9,789 bases of DNA from JBJXGE01 sp046154185 (GCA_046154185.1 JBJXGE010000050.1:1-9789); one strand, 5' to 3'; positions 1-6,777 are shown, counted from the first letter of the stretch. Notes: generated by a model from the sequence alone, not told the origin. Numbers and translations: made by a program.

Positions 1-2
1 CG

Positions 3-50
3 CCACAGCTCGAGTCGAGCAACGTGTTCAAGATCGCGGATCCGACGTGA
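3..50 (+). CDS. C-terminal tail of a gene entering from the left edge
   Basis: An open frame runs from the window edge to a TGA at 48-50 and encodes the tail PQLESSNVFKIADPT. The residue mix looks like an ordinary protein end and the codons resemble those of the next gene, but only 15 residues are visible. No function can be assigned. It could be chance, because a frame this short is often open in GC-rich DNA. Confidence 0.35.
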   Translation, partial: PQLESSNVFKIADPT

Positions 51-73
51 CGCTCACGAGTAGTAAGTCAACG

Positions 74-140
74 GTGCGGCCCGGACCCGACGAGCGACGC
101 GCTCGACTGCGCGGGATACGCGGCGTGCCCGTGAGCTGCG
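74..140 (+). repeat. 67-nt direct repeat, copy 1
   Basis: This stretch matches 1756-1822 over 67 nt without gaps, with 4 mismatches. The core shared by both copies includes GACGCGCTCGACTGCGCGGG. The two copies lie in the same orientation on either side of the zinc-ribbon gene. In one plus-strand frame both copies encode an Arg-rich stretch (RTRR-TRSTARD-RRAREL), but neither has a convincing start, so I treat it as a non-coding repeat. The rest of the 51-260 gap shows no gene. An open frame ending at 252 (tail TPITREAIDGMIEIRK) runs through copy 1, but it has no supported start. Confidence 0.9.
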
Positions 141-260
141 TGCGTCAAGACGCGAGGAGTTGGCATTGCATTCTGTCCGCAGGAAGCGAAGGAGAACGGG
201 CACTCCGATCACCCGGGAAGCCATCGACGGCATGATTGAGATTCGAAAGTAGCCCACGAC

Positions 261-1646
261 ATGTCCGACTGGCGAGCGACCCTGGAGCGCGCGGCAACGC
301 TCTCGAAAGACGCGGTACGGCACCTACCAGGATTAGTCCGACTGCTCGAGTCAGTTGCCGCAGGTCGGGCGACCGTCGACGATGTTCGCGACGAGCTGGG
401 AACGATCGTCGATCGGCGGCCCGGCTTCGTCGATGCGCTCGATGCCGCGCTGCGCTTTGGCTGCCACGACCAACCGGGTTTCGACGCAGCGCGAGCTGTG
501 CTGTTCGAGCTTCCTCGCGTGCTCGATGCGATCGTCGCGATTCCGCCGCTCGGACCGGAGCCGAACACCGAGGGTGGCGCCGCGGCAACCCTCGCTCGCA
601 TGCACGCGCTCGAGCGCAGCGGCTCCGGCGCAAAACCGCATTCGACGTTCGTGTGTCCGCGATGTCGATCTCGACGCATCAAGACGCAGCACACGGATGC
701 GTTCGAACGGCGAGAGATGGAGGTCCGATGCGCGGAGTGCGGCAACTACGGAGCGTGGACAGAAGGCGACGCCGAAGAAGCAGAGTGGCACCCGATGCTC
801 GCGTTTGCCTCCTCTACGACGAGGTCGACGAAGCTGACTGACACGTTCATCGAGTACCTGAAAACCGGCGCCGCGCGACCGCATGAGCTCGCGGCGACGC
901 TGCGAGCGGCCGTGATTCAGCTCGAAGGGACGCTGCTCGAGCGTTCAGGCTGGCAAGCCGGTATCGACGGCTGGCGGCGCATCTTCGTCGGTCGCAAACC
1001 ACCGAGCGATGCGGTCCCGGGCGATGCCTGGCTCGACAGTGTCGAGGTGATGCCCATGGTGCTCGTCGAGGCGCCGACGTACCGCGCCGACTCCCCAACA
1101 CGTCTGGTGTGGCTCGCGATCCGGCCAGTGATGCGGTGGCAGTTTCGCGCCTTCGCCGCGGTGGCGCCGATCGTCGGGCGCACGGTCCAGGTCGAGTTGC
1201 CGATCAAGCCGCTCGATTCGGCCCGACTTGTAGGGGATGAGCTCGCGCCGATAACGTCAATTACTGAGGGCGAGGCAGGGCTTTACGCGTTATGGTTCGG
1301 CAAGGCGCCGGGGACCCGCAACGCATGGCGCGGCGCCACGCAGGTGCTTGGGGATCGGGCAGCGTCGCTGTGGACCCCAGGGCTGCGCGAGTGGACCTGC
1401 GAGCGGTGCTCGTTCGACGAAGGCCTGCGCGTGCGGATCGGCCCAGATGACGTCGAGCTCAATGCCGATGACGACTACATCGCGATGATGCGCGAAGACG
1501 CGGAATTGCGCACACTGGTCGGCGAGGCCGCTCACGAGCCGACGACGGGCATGCGCACGGCGGTCGGTACGACGCTGACCGACGTTGTCAGCTACACGTT
1601 TTGCGACTTCGAGTCGATCACACTCGATTGTGTGTATCCGCGATAA
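261..1646 (+). CDS. Hypothetical protein with an internal zinc ribbon
   Basis: I do not recognise this 461-residue protein. A Cys4 zinc-ribbon-like pair is clear: CPRC at residues 132-135 and CAEC at 157-160, spaced as in a metal-binding knuckle. A third CxxC (CERC) is at 380-383 with no obvious partner pair. The N-terminal 100 residues look helical, and residues 255-345 look like alternating beta strands. No signal peptide or membrane helix is seen, so it is probably cytoplasmic. ATG 261 is the first start after an in-frame stop at 237-239, but no good Shine-Dalgarno precedes it. The long uninterrupted frame supports it being real. Its nearest neighbours are the two 67-nt repeats, which suggests the gene sits on its own module. 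A DNA- or RNA-binding role would be a guess from the ribbon alone. Confidence 0.85.
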   Translation: MSDWRATLERAATLSKDAVRHLPGLVRLLESVAAGRATVDDVRDELGTIVDRRPGFVDALDAALRFGCHDQPGFDAARAVLFELPRVLDAIVAIPPLGPEPNTEGGAAATLARMHALERSGSGAKPHSTFVCPRCRSRRIKTQHTDAFERREMEVRCAECGNYGAWTEGDAEEAEWHPMLAFASSTTRSTKLTDTFIEYLKTGAARPHELAATLRAAVIQLEGTLLERSGWQAGIDGWRRIFVGRKPPSDAVPGDAWLDSVEVMPMVLVEAPTYRADSPTRLVWLAIRPVMRWQFRAFAAVAPIVGRTVQVELPIKPLDSARLVGDELAPITSITEGEAGLYALWFGKAPGTRNAWRGATQVLGDRAASLWTPGLREWTCERCSFDEGLRVRIGPDDVELNADDDYIAMMREDAELRTLVGEAAHEPTTGMRTAVGTTLTDVVSYTFCDFESITLDCVYPR

Positions 1647-1755
1647 ATCCAGAAAGGTTGTGCTGCTGCTTGACAGGTCTCGTGTCCCGGCGTTCGAGCC
1701 CAGCAACAAGCCGATTCAGTCGGGCGAGCAGTAGTCACGCGGCGGGAGCAGGCTC

Positions 1756-1822
1756 GTGCGCCCCGGACCAGACGAGTGACGCGCTCGACTGCGCGGGATT
1801 CGCGGCGTGCCCGTGAGCTGCG
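1756..1822 (+). repeat. 67-nt direct repeat, copy 2
   Basis: This is the partner of 74-140: 63 of 67 positions are identical, with no gap. It starts about 110 nt after the zinc-ribbon gene ends and finishes just before the promoter region of the small lipoprotein gene. Nothing else is recognisable between 1647 and 1755. Confidence 0.9.
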
Positions 1823-1850
1823 CTGGCGATTGGATCGAACTGCGAACGGG

Positions 1851-1875
1851 TACAATTCGACGCGTTTGAGAGGAG
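1851..1875 (+). promoter_or_regulatory. Candidate -10 box and Shine-Dalgarno of the small lipoprotein gene
   Basis: TACAAT at 1851-1856 is a good -10 match. The best -35 is only TTGGAT at 1830-1835, with a short 15-nt spacer, so the promoter is tentative. GAGAGGAG at 1868-1875 is a strong ribosome binding site 7 nt before ATG 1883, and this decides that gene's start. Confidence 0.45.
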
Positions 1876-1882
1876 TGTAATC

Positions 1883-2050
1883 ATGCCAACCTTGAGACGA
1901 CTGTCGCCTTGCGTCGCCGCGGTGTTCGCATTCGTAGTTCTGTGCGGTTGCGCGACCTCGACAGTCGTGAGCAACTCAGGGCCTGAACCCGTGCTCTATG
2001 GCGGGACGATGCTCGATTTCGATATCGCGAGCGAATCCGCATTCACTTAA
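1883..2050 (+). CDS. Small predicted lipoprotein, YceK-like
   Basis: This 55-residue protein has a basic N-terminus (MPTLRR), a hydrophobic segment (about residues 11-21) and a lipobox-type ending, LCGC. Cys23 would be lipidated after signal peptidase II cleavage. The mature part is only about 33 residues and contains VLYGGTMLDFDIA. That resembles the Y-G-T-x-L-D stretch just after the lipobox in YceK/DUF1375 lipoproteins, which are usually longer, so this may be a shortened relative. A strong Shine-Dalgarno lies 7 nt upstream. It converges on the membrane-protein gene, with 16 nt between the two stops. The lipoprotein call rests on the signal sequence; the YceK link is tentative. Confidence 0.6.
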   Translation: MPTLRRLSPCVAAVFAFVVLCGCATSTVVSNSGPEPVLYGGTMLDFDIASESAFT

Positions 2051-2066
2051 CACGCCGGCCACTTGT

Positions 2067-2507
2067 TCACGAAGGAGGATCCATGACTTTGTCCACTCCT
2101 CGATCCGAAGCGAATCCTTGGCTGACCCAAAGGCCGATATGCAAAAGGAGCAAAGGGGCCGAGAAGCCAATCATGAAGCCGAGAGTCGTCAAGGTAACCA
2201 CACCGACGTCCAGCCGGCCGCGGTGTGCATTCATGAAGAATATGTAGCCTCCGAAAATTGCAAGCCCCGATGCGACAAGTAGGCCGAGCCGCCTCCACCC
2301 GGCACTCTTGAGCAGAACAGTGTGCCGAACAAGTTCGAGAGGAAGACAAATCACTGCGAACGCCATACCTCCAAAGAGAAACATCAAGGAGACGCGCTCT
2401 ACTGTGAAAAAGGGCTGCGGGATTCGGTGGCCGAGCTTGGACTTTGAAAAGTCCTCGACCAAAGCTAAGATTACAAAGGCAGCAGCAACCGTGGCCCCGC
2501 CCGCCAT
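2067..2507 (-). CDS. Four-helix integral membrane protein, unknown function
   Basis: Starting at ATG 2507 gives 146 residues with four well-separated hydrophobic segments: around residues 2-17, 38-59 (VSLMFLFGGMAFAVICL), 72-91 (LLVASGLAIFGGYIFF) and 102-130 (VVTLTTLGFMIGFSAPLLLL). Short charged loops separate them. No family is recognised. The open frame extends upstream to a GTG at 2645, but the extra 46 residues look unlike a membrane protein N-terminus and overlap sequence resembling other repeats, so I prefer 2507. There is no clear ribosome binding site, so the start is uncertain. Part of the 3' end is opposed by a short plus-strand ORF with a strong Shine-Dalgarno (see findings). Confidence 0.65.
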   Translation of the reverse strand: MAGGATVAAAFVILALVEDFSKSKLGHRIPQPFFTVERVSLMFLFGGMAFAVICLPLELVRHTVLLKSAGWRRLGLLVASGLAIFGGYIFFMNAHRGRLDVGVVTLTTLGFMIGFSAPLLLLHIGLWVSQGFASDRGVDKVMDPPS

Positions 2508-2645
2508 GCTCACACGGTGAATTCGAGGCAACCGATTGCCCTCCTGCGTTGGGAGAGGATTGGAATTCGCTTGTGCCGAAAGCTTACTAATTTGTCGACA
2601 TAAATGCGATGCCGGGTCCAACCAGAACACCGACCGCCACCTCAC

Positions 2646-2705
2646 TCACTCCCCGAGCATCTCCCCCGCCAACAGCCGCTGAATCTGCACGAAGCGCTTC
2701 ACCGC
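2646..2705 (-). pseudogene. 3' fragment of the small HTH/coiled-coil gene family
   Basis: Read on the minus strand this encodes AVKRFVQIQRLLAGEMLGE and a stop. It matches the C-terminus of the 4748-5569 gene (QVKRFVAIQRQLAGEMLGAD) at about 16 of 19 positions. No start or upstream part of the family is present, so it is a detached 3' remnant. It abuts and slightly overlaps the end of the two-helix membrane gene. The rest of the 2508-2645 gap shows no gene; a short stretch near 2616 (GTCCAACCAGAAC) weakly resembles the repeats at 8583 and 8707. Confidence 0.65.
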
Positions 2706-2905
2706 TGCTCGCCATTCTGTAATCGCCCACGTCCGAGTGCCGCAGCGACGCTAATGATCGCCACGACCGATCCACCGACGAGCGCACCGCCCAACCGACT
2801 GCCTGCGCCGAAGAGCGCGATTACGCCCCACGCCACGCTTGCGGCGATGAAGAATGCGATCCCGCCCACGGTCAGCGCGCGGACGTTACGCTTTGACCGT
2901 CTCAT
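2699..2905 (-). CDS. Small two-helix membrane protein
   Basis: From ATG 2905 this is a 68-residue protein: a basic start (MRRSKRNVR), a first hydrophobic helix (about residues 11-33, GGIAFFIAASVAWGVIALF), a Gly-rich turn and a second helix (about 38-57, GGALVGGSVVAIISVAAALG). GGAG lies about 8 nt upstream of this ATG, which favours it over the GTG at 2950. It lies 58 nt downstream of floA on the same strand, so cotranscription is possible. The last codons run into the HTH-family fragment, and the TGA stop is made from that fragment's bases, so the original C-terminus may have been replaced. No family is recognised. Confidence 0.65.
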   Translation of the reverse strand: MRRSKRNVRALTVGGIAFFIAASVAWGVIALFGAGSRLGGALVGGSVVAIISVAAALGRGRLQNGEQR

Positions 2906-2963
2906 ATCTCGTCTCCACACGCAGCAAACACGGCTAAATATCCGATCCACGCGGCGAGATTCA

Positions 2964-3974
2964 TTACCGCTTTTCTTCTGATGAACCCGGCGCCCGGCCG
3001 ATCTGGTCGCGCATCGCGGTATCGGCCTGGATGTTCTTGACGCGCAGATAGTCCATCACGCTGACATTGCCTCGCCGAAACGCTTCGGCGATGGCAAGCG
3101 GAATCTCGGCCTCCGCCAACACCAACTTGGAACGCGCCTCCGACACCAAGGCGATGTTCTCTTGCTCTAGCGCCACTGCCAGCGCGCGGCGCTTCTCGGC
3201 ATGAGCCTGCGCGACGCGTTTGTCTGCCTCGGCTTGCTCGGCCTGAAGTTTGGCACCGATGTTCGCGCCGACGTCGATATCGGCAATGTCGATGGAGAGA
3301 ATCTCAAAAGCGGTACCGGCGTCCAGCCCTTTGGCGAGCACAGTCGCCGAGATCATGTTCGGGTTTGCCAGCACGGCTTTATAGTTTTGAGCCGAACCGA
3401 TCGTCGTGACGATACCCTCGCCGACCCGGGCGATGATCGTCTCCTCCGTGGCGCCGCCGACCAATCGCGCCAAGTTCGTGCGCACGGTCACGCGCGCCTT
3501 GGCCAGCAGCTGGATGCCATCGCCCGCGACCGAATCGACCGTAGCTCGACCGAGCTTCGGATTTGGACAGTCGATGACTTTCGGCTGGACGCTCGTCCGC
3601 ACGGCATCGAACACATCGCGACCAGCTAGATCGATGGCCGCGGCTTGGTCAAAGTTGAGCGGGATACCCGCCTTGTTGGCCGCGACCAGCGCCTGACAAA
3701 CCCGCCACACGTTCCCTTTGGCCAAATAGTGGGCTTCGAGCTTATTGAGATTGGTGTCAGTCAAGCCGGCTTTGGTCGCCATGATGAGCGCGTCGATGAT
3801 AATGCGCGAGTTCACTCGCCGCAGCCACATGCCAACGAAGGCCGAAACTGGAGTGCGACAACCCGAGGACAACGCCTGAATGTAGAGTCGGCCGAACGCG
3901 ATAAGAGCGACCCCACCACTCACGACGACCAGGCCGCAAAGAACATAAACGGCGATTTGGACGTAACTCGGCAT
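2964..3974 (-). CDS. floA: Flotillin-like protein FloA
   Basis: This 336-residue protein belongs to the UPF0365/FloA family of bacterial flotillins, which scaffold functional membrane microdomains. An N-terminal membrane segment (about residues 5-28) is followed by an SPFH-type domain. The family blocks are clear: LEAHYLAKGNVWRVCQALVA, then AAAIDLAGRDVFDAVRTSV with PKVID, and later LARLVGGATEETIIARVGEG. A long Ala/Glu/Lys-rich coiled coil (AKLQAEQAEADKRVAQAHAE onwards) precedes a short tail. GGGAGAG, 5 nt before ATG 3974, fixes the start; the frame is open upstream to TTG 4019, but that has no support. Length is normal for FloA. The NfeD-like partner often found beside flotillin genes is not next to it here; the next same-strand gene is the two-helix membrane protein. 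Confidence 0.93.
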   Translation of the reverse strand: MPSYVQIAVYVLCGLVVVSGGVALIAFGRLYIQALSSGCRTPVSAFVGMWLRRVNSRIIIDALIMATKAGLTDTNLNKLEAHYLAKGNVWRVCQALVAANKAGIPLNFDQAAAIDLAGRDVFDAVRTSVQPKVIDCPNPKLGRATVDSVAGDGIQLLAKARVTVRTNLARLVGGATEETIIARVGEGIVTTIGSAQNYKAVLANPNMISATVLAKGLDAGTAFEILSIDIADIDVGANIGAKLQAEQAEADKRVAQAHAEKRRALAVALEQENIALVSEARSKLVLAEAEIPLAIAEAFRRGNVSVMDYLRVKNIQADTAMRDQIGRAPGSSEEKR

Positions 3975-4128
3975 GAAATCTCTCCCAACACACCGGCACA
4001 CGAAAAGCAGCGCTAGCAACAGGGCTTGGTGGCGATATCTAATTCACCGGTCGGCTACCCGCCACGACATTCAGGGTTTTTTGGCGAATTCTCGCCTCGA
4101 ACGGCGGAACGAAGTCTCGATTCGCATA

Positions 4129-4609
4129 TCACTCGGCCCTGAGCATCTGCTCCGCCATCTGCCGCGGTTCTCGACAAATCGCCTCGCTCGTTCCATCGCC
4201 GATCTGAGCGCCGTGACCTCAGCGCGCTGTTCCAATCGAAATTTTTCTTGTGCCGTGACCGGTCAGGTGTGGCGCGGACCTACTATGAAGACTCGCGACC
4301 TTGACGCGCAGCGAATTGCTCTCGTTGACGATGCCCAGGAAGTTGCTCGCTTCGACCGATGATACGGTGACCAACCGTCCCGGCCGTTCGACTGATCGGC
4401 CGACCGTCGGCCGCGTCAGGCTTGCCCACAAATCCAATTTTCTTCGCATTCCCGACCGGCTTGCGAACATCAGATTTCTTTACCGAGACACGCGCGGTTT
4501 TCTCCGTGAACTTTCCTTTTGTCCCGCGCGGTGTCGTGTCGCTCTTCTTGGCGGCTTTCTTCGTAGCGCGGCGACCTGGACTAATCTTCTTTTCCTTGGC
4601 TCTCGGCAT
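4129..4609 (-). pseudogene. Decayed paralogue of the HTH/coiled-coil gene
   Basis: The 5' end is recognisable: GGGGGAAACC followed by ATG 4609, then MPRAKEKKISPGRR and a Lys-rich stretch with GKFTEKTAR. This parallels the MPRRKG... RRKFSLQEKAR start of the neighbouring gene. Around 4300-4360 another frame gives EASNFLGIVNESNSLRVKVA, which matches STNLVDIVRENSALRTEVA. At 4129-4215 the conserved end is readable as EVTALRS, then RRFVEN, a 1-nt shift, and RQMAEQMLRAE followed by a stop. At least two frame changes are needed to read the whole copy, and the HTH core is poorly conserved, so it is a broken gene. It lies head-to-tail, about 140 nt downstream of the intact copy. No gene is seen in the gaps 3975-4128 and 4610-4747. 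Confidence 0.7.
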
Positions 4610-4747
4610 GGTTTCCCCCGTCGTTCTCGTAGAATTCCCACCGATCGCTGCACGAAGTACAGCGTATTGGTGCCAAGCATGATAGAGGAACTGGGTGCTC
4701 CCCGACAGCGAGCAATGTGCGACACCAAGCTTCACCATCTCGCGCCG

Positions 4748-5569
4748 TCAATCCGCCCCGAGCATCTCTCCCGCCAACTGCCTCTGAATCGCGACAAACC
4801 GCTTCACTTGATCCATCCTCGAGCGCAGCGCCGCGACCTCAGTCCGAAGCGCGCTGTTCTCGCGCACGATGTCGACGAGGTTGGTCGAGTCGAACTGCGC
4901 CGCTGAGTTGACGTGCGCGGCTTTAGGCGGACGCCCGCGACGCGCAGTACCACCGCCAGACTTCTTCGCCTTCGCGCGCCACACGTAGACGAGGTTTGGG
5001 CTGAGCCCGTAGCGCTCGCTGACTTTCCCCTTTTCGCCGAAACCGGCGGCGTCGATCTCGGCCAAGATCCGCGCCTTTTCTTGCAGCGAAAACTTGCGGC
5101 GTGTCTGTTTGGCCGCAGATTTCTTCGGCGCGCTGCTGCTACTTGGACCGAACTTCATCATCCCCTTGCGTCTCGGCATGCTCTCCCCCTTTTGCTTCGT
5201 GGTCTTCGTCGGCATCGTGCTCGGCGTCGGCGTCCCCGGTGCGTCCGACGTCGGGCTTGCTTTTGCTTTCACCTTTGCTCGCGTCGCGGACTTTCGCTTC
5301 GCCGGCTCCGACGCGACGTCCGCTCCGACGATTGTCGGGCCTCCGACGGCGGGCGTCGAGACCTCGGGCGCGCGCACCATGAACCGAGCATACTCCTCGA
5401 CCTGGTCTTTCAACTCTCGGTGCAGCGCCTCGAGCGGTCCGAGGAATTTCTCGACGTCCTCATCGGAGAGCCCCGAATCCCTTAGGCGTGCGCGGTCCTC
5501 GTCGAGGCGCTTGTGCTCCTCTGCGAGGCGGGCCACGGCCTGGGCGTACTCGGCTGGGTTGCGGATCAT
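4748..5569 (-). CDS. Antitoxin-like N-domain fused to transposase-like HTH and coiled coil
   Basis: The frame encodes 273 residues. Residues 1-64 (MIRNPAEYAQAVARLAEEHK onwards, with GLSDEDVEKFLGPLEALHRE) are helical and resemble the N-terminal part of a family of XRE-type antitoxins, recalled from memory and not searched. Residues 65-130 are an Ala/Pro/Thr/Lys linker. From residue 131 there is a basic tail, then an IS3 OrfA-like helix-turn-helix (RRKFSLQEKARILAEID ... GEKGKVSERYGLSPNLVYVW, about 157-202), an AT-hook-like RRGRPPKA, and a coiled coil ending QVKRFVAIQRQLAGEMLG. ATG 5569 is the first start after an in-frame stop and lacks a Shine-Dalgarno. The internal ATG at 5179 (residue 131) has an excellent one, and the paralogues start at the equivalent MPR. 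The true product may therefore be the 143-residue form, or both forms. It probably binds DNA; the target is unknown. Confidence 0.7.
   Translation of the reverse strand: MIRNPAEYAQAVARLAEEHKRLDEDRARLRDSGLSDEDVEKFLGPLEALHRELKDQVEEYARFMVRAPEVSTPAVGGPTIVGADVASEPAKRKSATRAKVKAKASPTSDAPGTPTPSTMPTKTTKQKGESMPRRKGMMKFGPSSSSAPKKSAAKQTRRKFSLQEKARILAEIDAAGFGEKGKVSERYGLSPNLVYVWRAKAKKSGGGTARRGRPPKAAHVNSAAQFDSTNLVDIVRENSALRTEVAALRSRMDQVKRFVAIQRQLAGEMLGAD
5181..5193 (-). promoter_or_regulatory. Strong internal Shine-Dalgarno before ATG 5179
   Basis: On the minus strand AAAAGGGGGAGAG directly precedes ATG 5179, inside the 273-codon frame. The decayed paralogue has a similar purine run (GGGGGAAACC) before its MPR start. 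The agreement between copies argues that this is the family's true translation start and that the 5569 start is additional or spurious. Confidence 0.6.
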
Positions 5570-5668
5570 GTCGGATCAGATCTTCGATGTCGGAGATGTG
5601 GCGGAGGCCCGCGGCGGTCGACGCATGCGTGAAATGCAGCGGGTGCGGAATAGGAGGCATGGTACTCG

Positions 5669-6640
5669 CTACGTCGTATGCGCAACACGGTAGTACTCCT
5701 CGAGAAGAACCGGAATGATTCGCTGAAAAGAGAACGAGCTACTGCCGCAGTCGACTACTCCCCCTATGAAACCAGCAGTCGCGTTGCCGTTCTCCCTCAC
5801 CATTGCGCGCGTCGATTGTGAATCGTCAGCCGCGAAAACGTACTTCTCAGACATCACGACAGTTCGTCGATTAAGTTCTGCGACTTCGATCGTGCTAAGG
5901 ACCCTCGCCGCGCGCTGCGGCGCCCACGTCAATTCCAACGAAATTTTCGGCGAAAGGGGCATCGAAATCCGAACGTCTCGATGAAGCATCGGTAGGTCGT
6001 TCGGAGAAGGAAGATCAGTGAATGGCAAGAAAACGGCGACCGGTTGATCCCCGGTGACGAAGCTCGTTCCTTCCGGGGCGAGGCATGCTCCTATTTCCAT
6101 CCTGGCATAGTGAGCGATCGATTCCGGGTGGCAACCAGCCGAGTACATCTGCGCAACCACCATTTGATTTGCAACCTTGACGTCCAACTGTTCATCAGTA
6201 ATCCCGTGTTCGTTCTCGAGCATTACGAGCTCTGGAAGTTTGCCGGCTCGCTTCATCTGCTTCGTAACAGACTTAACGCTCTGTTTTAGAAAGGCTTCAA
6301 CCGCCCGTTTCATTCCAGGAACCCGGACGCGAAAAACGGAGACAAGCGCAGCAACATCGTGCCTCATCTCGTCAAGGACTGATCGGTGCAGCAATATGGT
6401 AGAAATCGTTCTCGCGTTTTCGCTCTCAAGTGAAGAGAGCCTTTTCTCAAGTTCATTGGGATCCTTCACACCTGGGCAGTCCAACGCATGATAGTCGCGC
6501 GCCGCAGCCGCGTCCTTCACGGAAACTTTGTGAACACGGGCAGTGGTGTCCTTCTCGATCTGAAACAATTGCCCACGAGGCGACGCCCACCGTTTCAGGT
6601 AGAATTGTGGCAGATAGTGATGCTTGCGTGGAGTCGACAA
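5669..6640 (-). CDS. DUF4238 domain protein
   Basis: This protein of about 323 residues matches DUF4238 in its family signatures: an N-terminal RKHHYLPQFYLKRWA, a central SFVTGDQPVAVF, then MPLSPKISLELTW and LNRRTVVMSEKYVFA near the end. The biochemical role of the family is not established. The frame is open to ATG 6700, but that ATG lies inside the end of the adjacent insertion sequence and would add MSIWTG..., so it cannot be the ancestral start. TTG 6640 gives STPRKHHYLP right at the N-terminus, as is usual in the family; it lacks a good Shine-Dalgarno. No internal stop or frameshift is seen. Its base composition looks less GC-rich than the zinc-ribbon gene, consistent with accessory DNA. 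The gap 5570-5668 holds no supported gene. Confidence 0.82.
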   Translation of the reverse strand: MSTPRKHHYLPQFYLKRWASPRGQLFQIEKDTTARVHKVSVKDAAAARDYHALDCPGVKDPNELEKRLSSLESENARTISTILLHRSVLDEMRHDVAALVSVFRVRVPGMKRAVEAFLKQSVKSVTKQMKRAGKLPELVMLENEHGITDEQLDVKVANQMVVAQMYSAGCHPESIAHYARMEIGACLAPEGTSFVTGDQPVAVFLPFTDLPSPNDLPMLHRDVRISMPLSPKISLELTWAPQRAARVLSTIEVAELNRRTVVMSEKYVFAADDSQSTRAMVRENGNATAGFIGGVVDCGSSSFSFQRIIPVLLEEYYRVAHTT

Positions 6641-6685
6641 TTCGTAACCGTTTTTCGTTTCTGTCCGAACTTCCAGACCCCGTCC

Positions 6686-6705
6686 TGTCCAAATACTCAT
6701 CGGCG
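6686..6705 (+). repeat. Left terminal inverted repeat of the IS
   Basis: TGTCCAAATACTCATCGGCG pairs, inverted, with 8102-8121 (18 of 20 positions). The ATG at 6700 read on the minus strand, an alternative start of the DUF4238 frame, lies within it. Confidence 0.75.
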
Positions 6706-6755
6706 GCAGCCATCGACTCGTCGACTGACCCGCGCTAGCGCGTCGCCGTCAACTA

Positions 6756-6777
6756 CTGGGGCCTATTTGGCACTTAC
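6756..6777 (+). repeat. 22-nt repeat, inverted relative to 9664-9685
   Basis: CTGGGGCCTATTTGGC, then A, then CTTAC matches the reverse complement of 9664-9685 at 21 of 22 positions. This copy lies in the 254-nt tail between the transposase stop and the left IS end. One frame of the plus strand encodes GAYLALTNVR and a stop; the other copy encodes GAYLALT in the partial gene at the right edge. No gene is supported in 6706-6959. Confidence 0.6.

Noticed and set aside
74..252. Arg-rich frame through repeat copy 1 ending TPITREAIDGMIEIRK
   Set aside because: There is no ATG with a ribosome binding site before residue MIEIRK, and the low-complexity Arg-rich part is shared with the repeat copy at 1756, where the frame differs afterwards.
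5460..5660. 66-residue minus-strand ORF before the 273-codon gene, a possible toxin partner
   Set aside because: Only the first 30 or so residues are free of overlap; the rest is a shadow of the next gene, and no toxin motif is seen.
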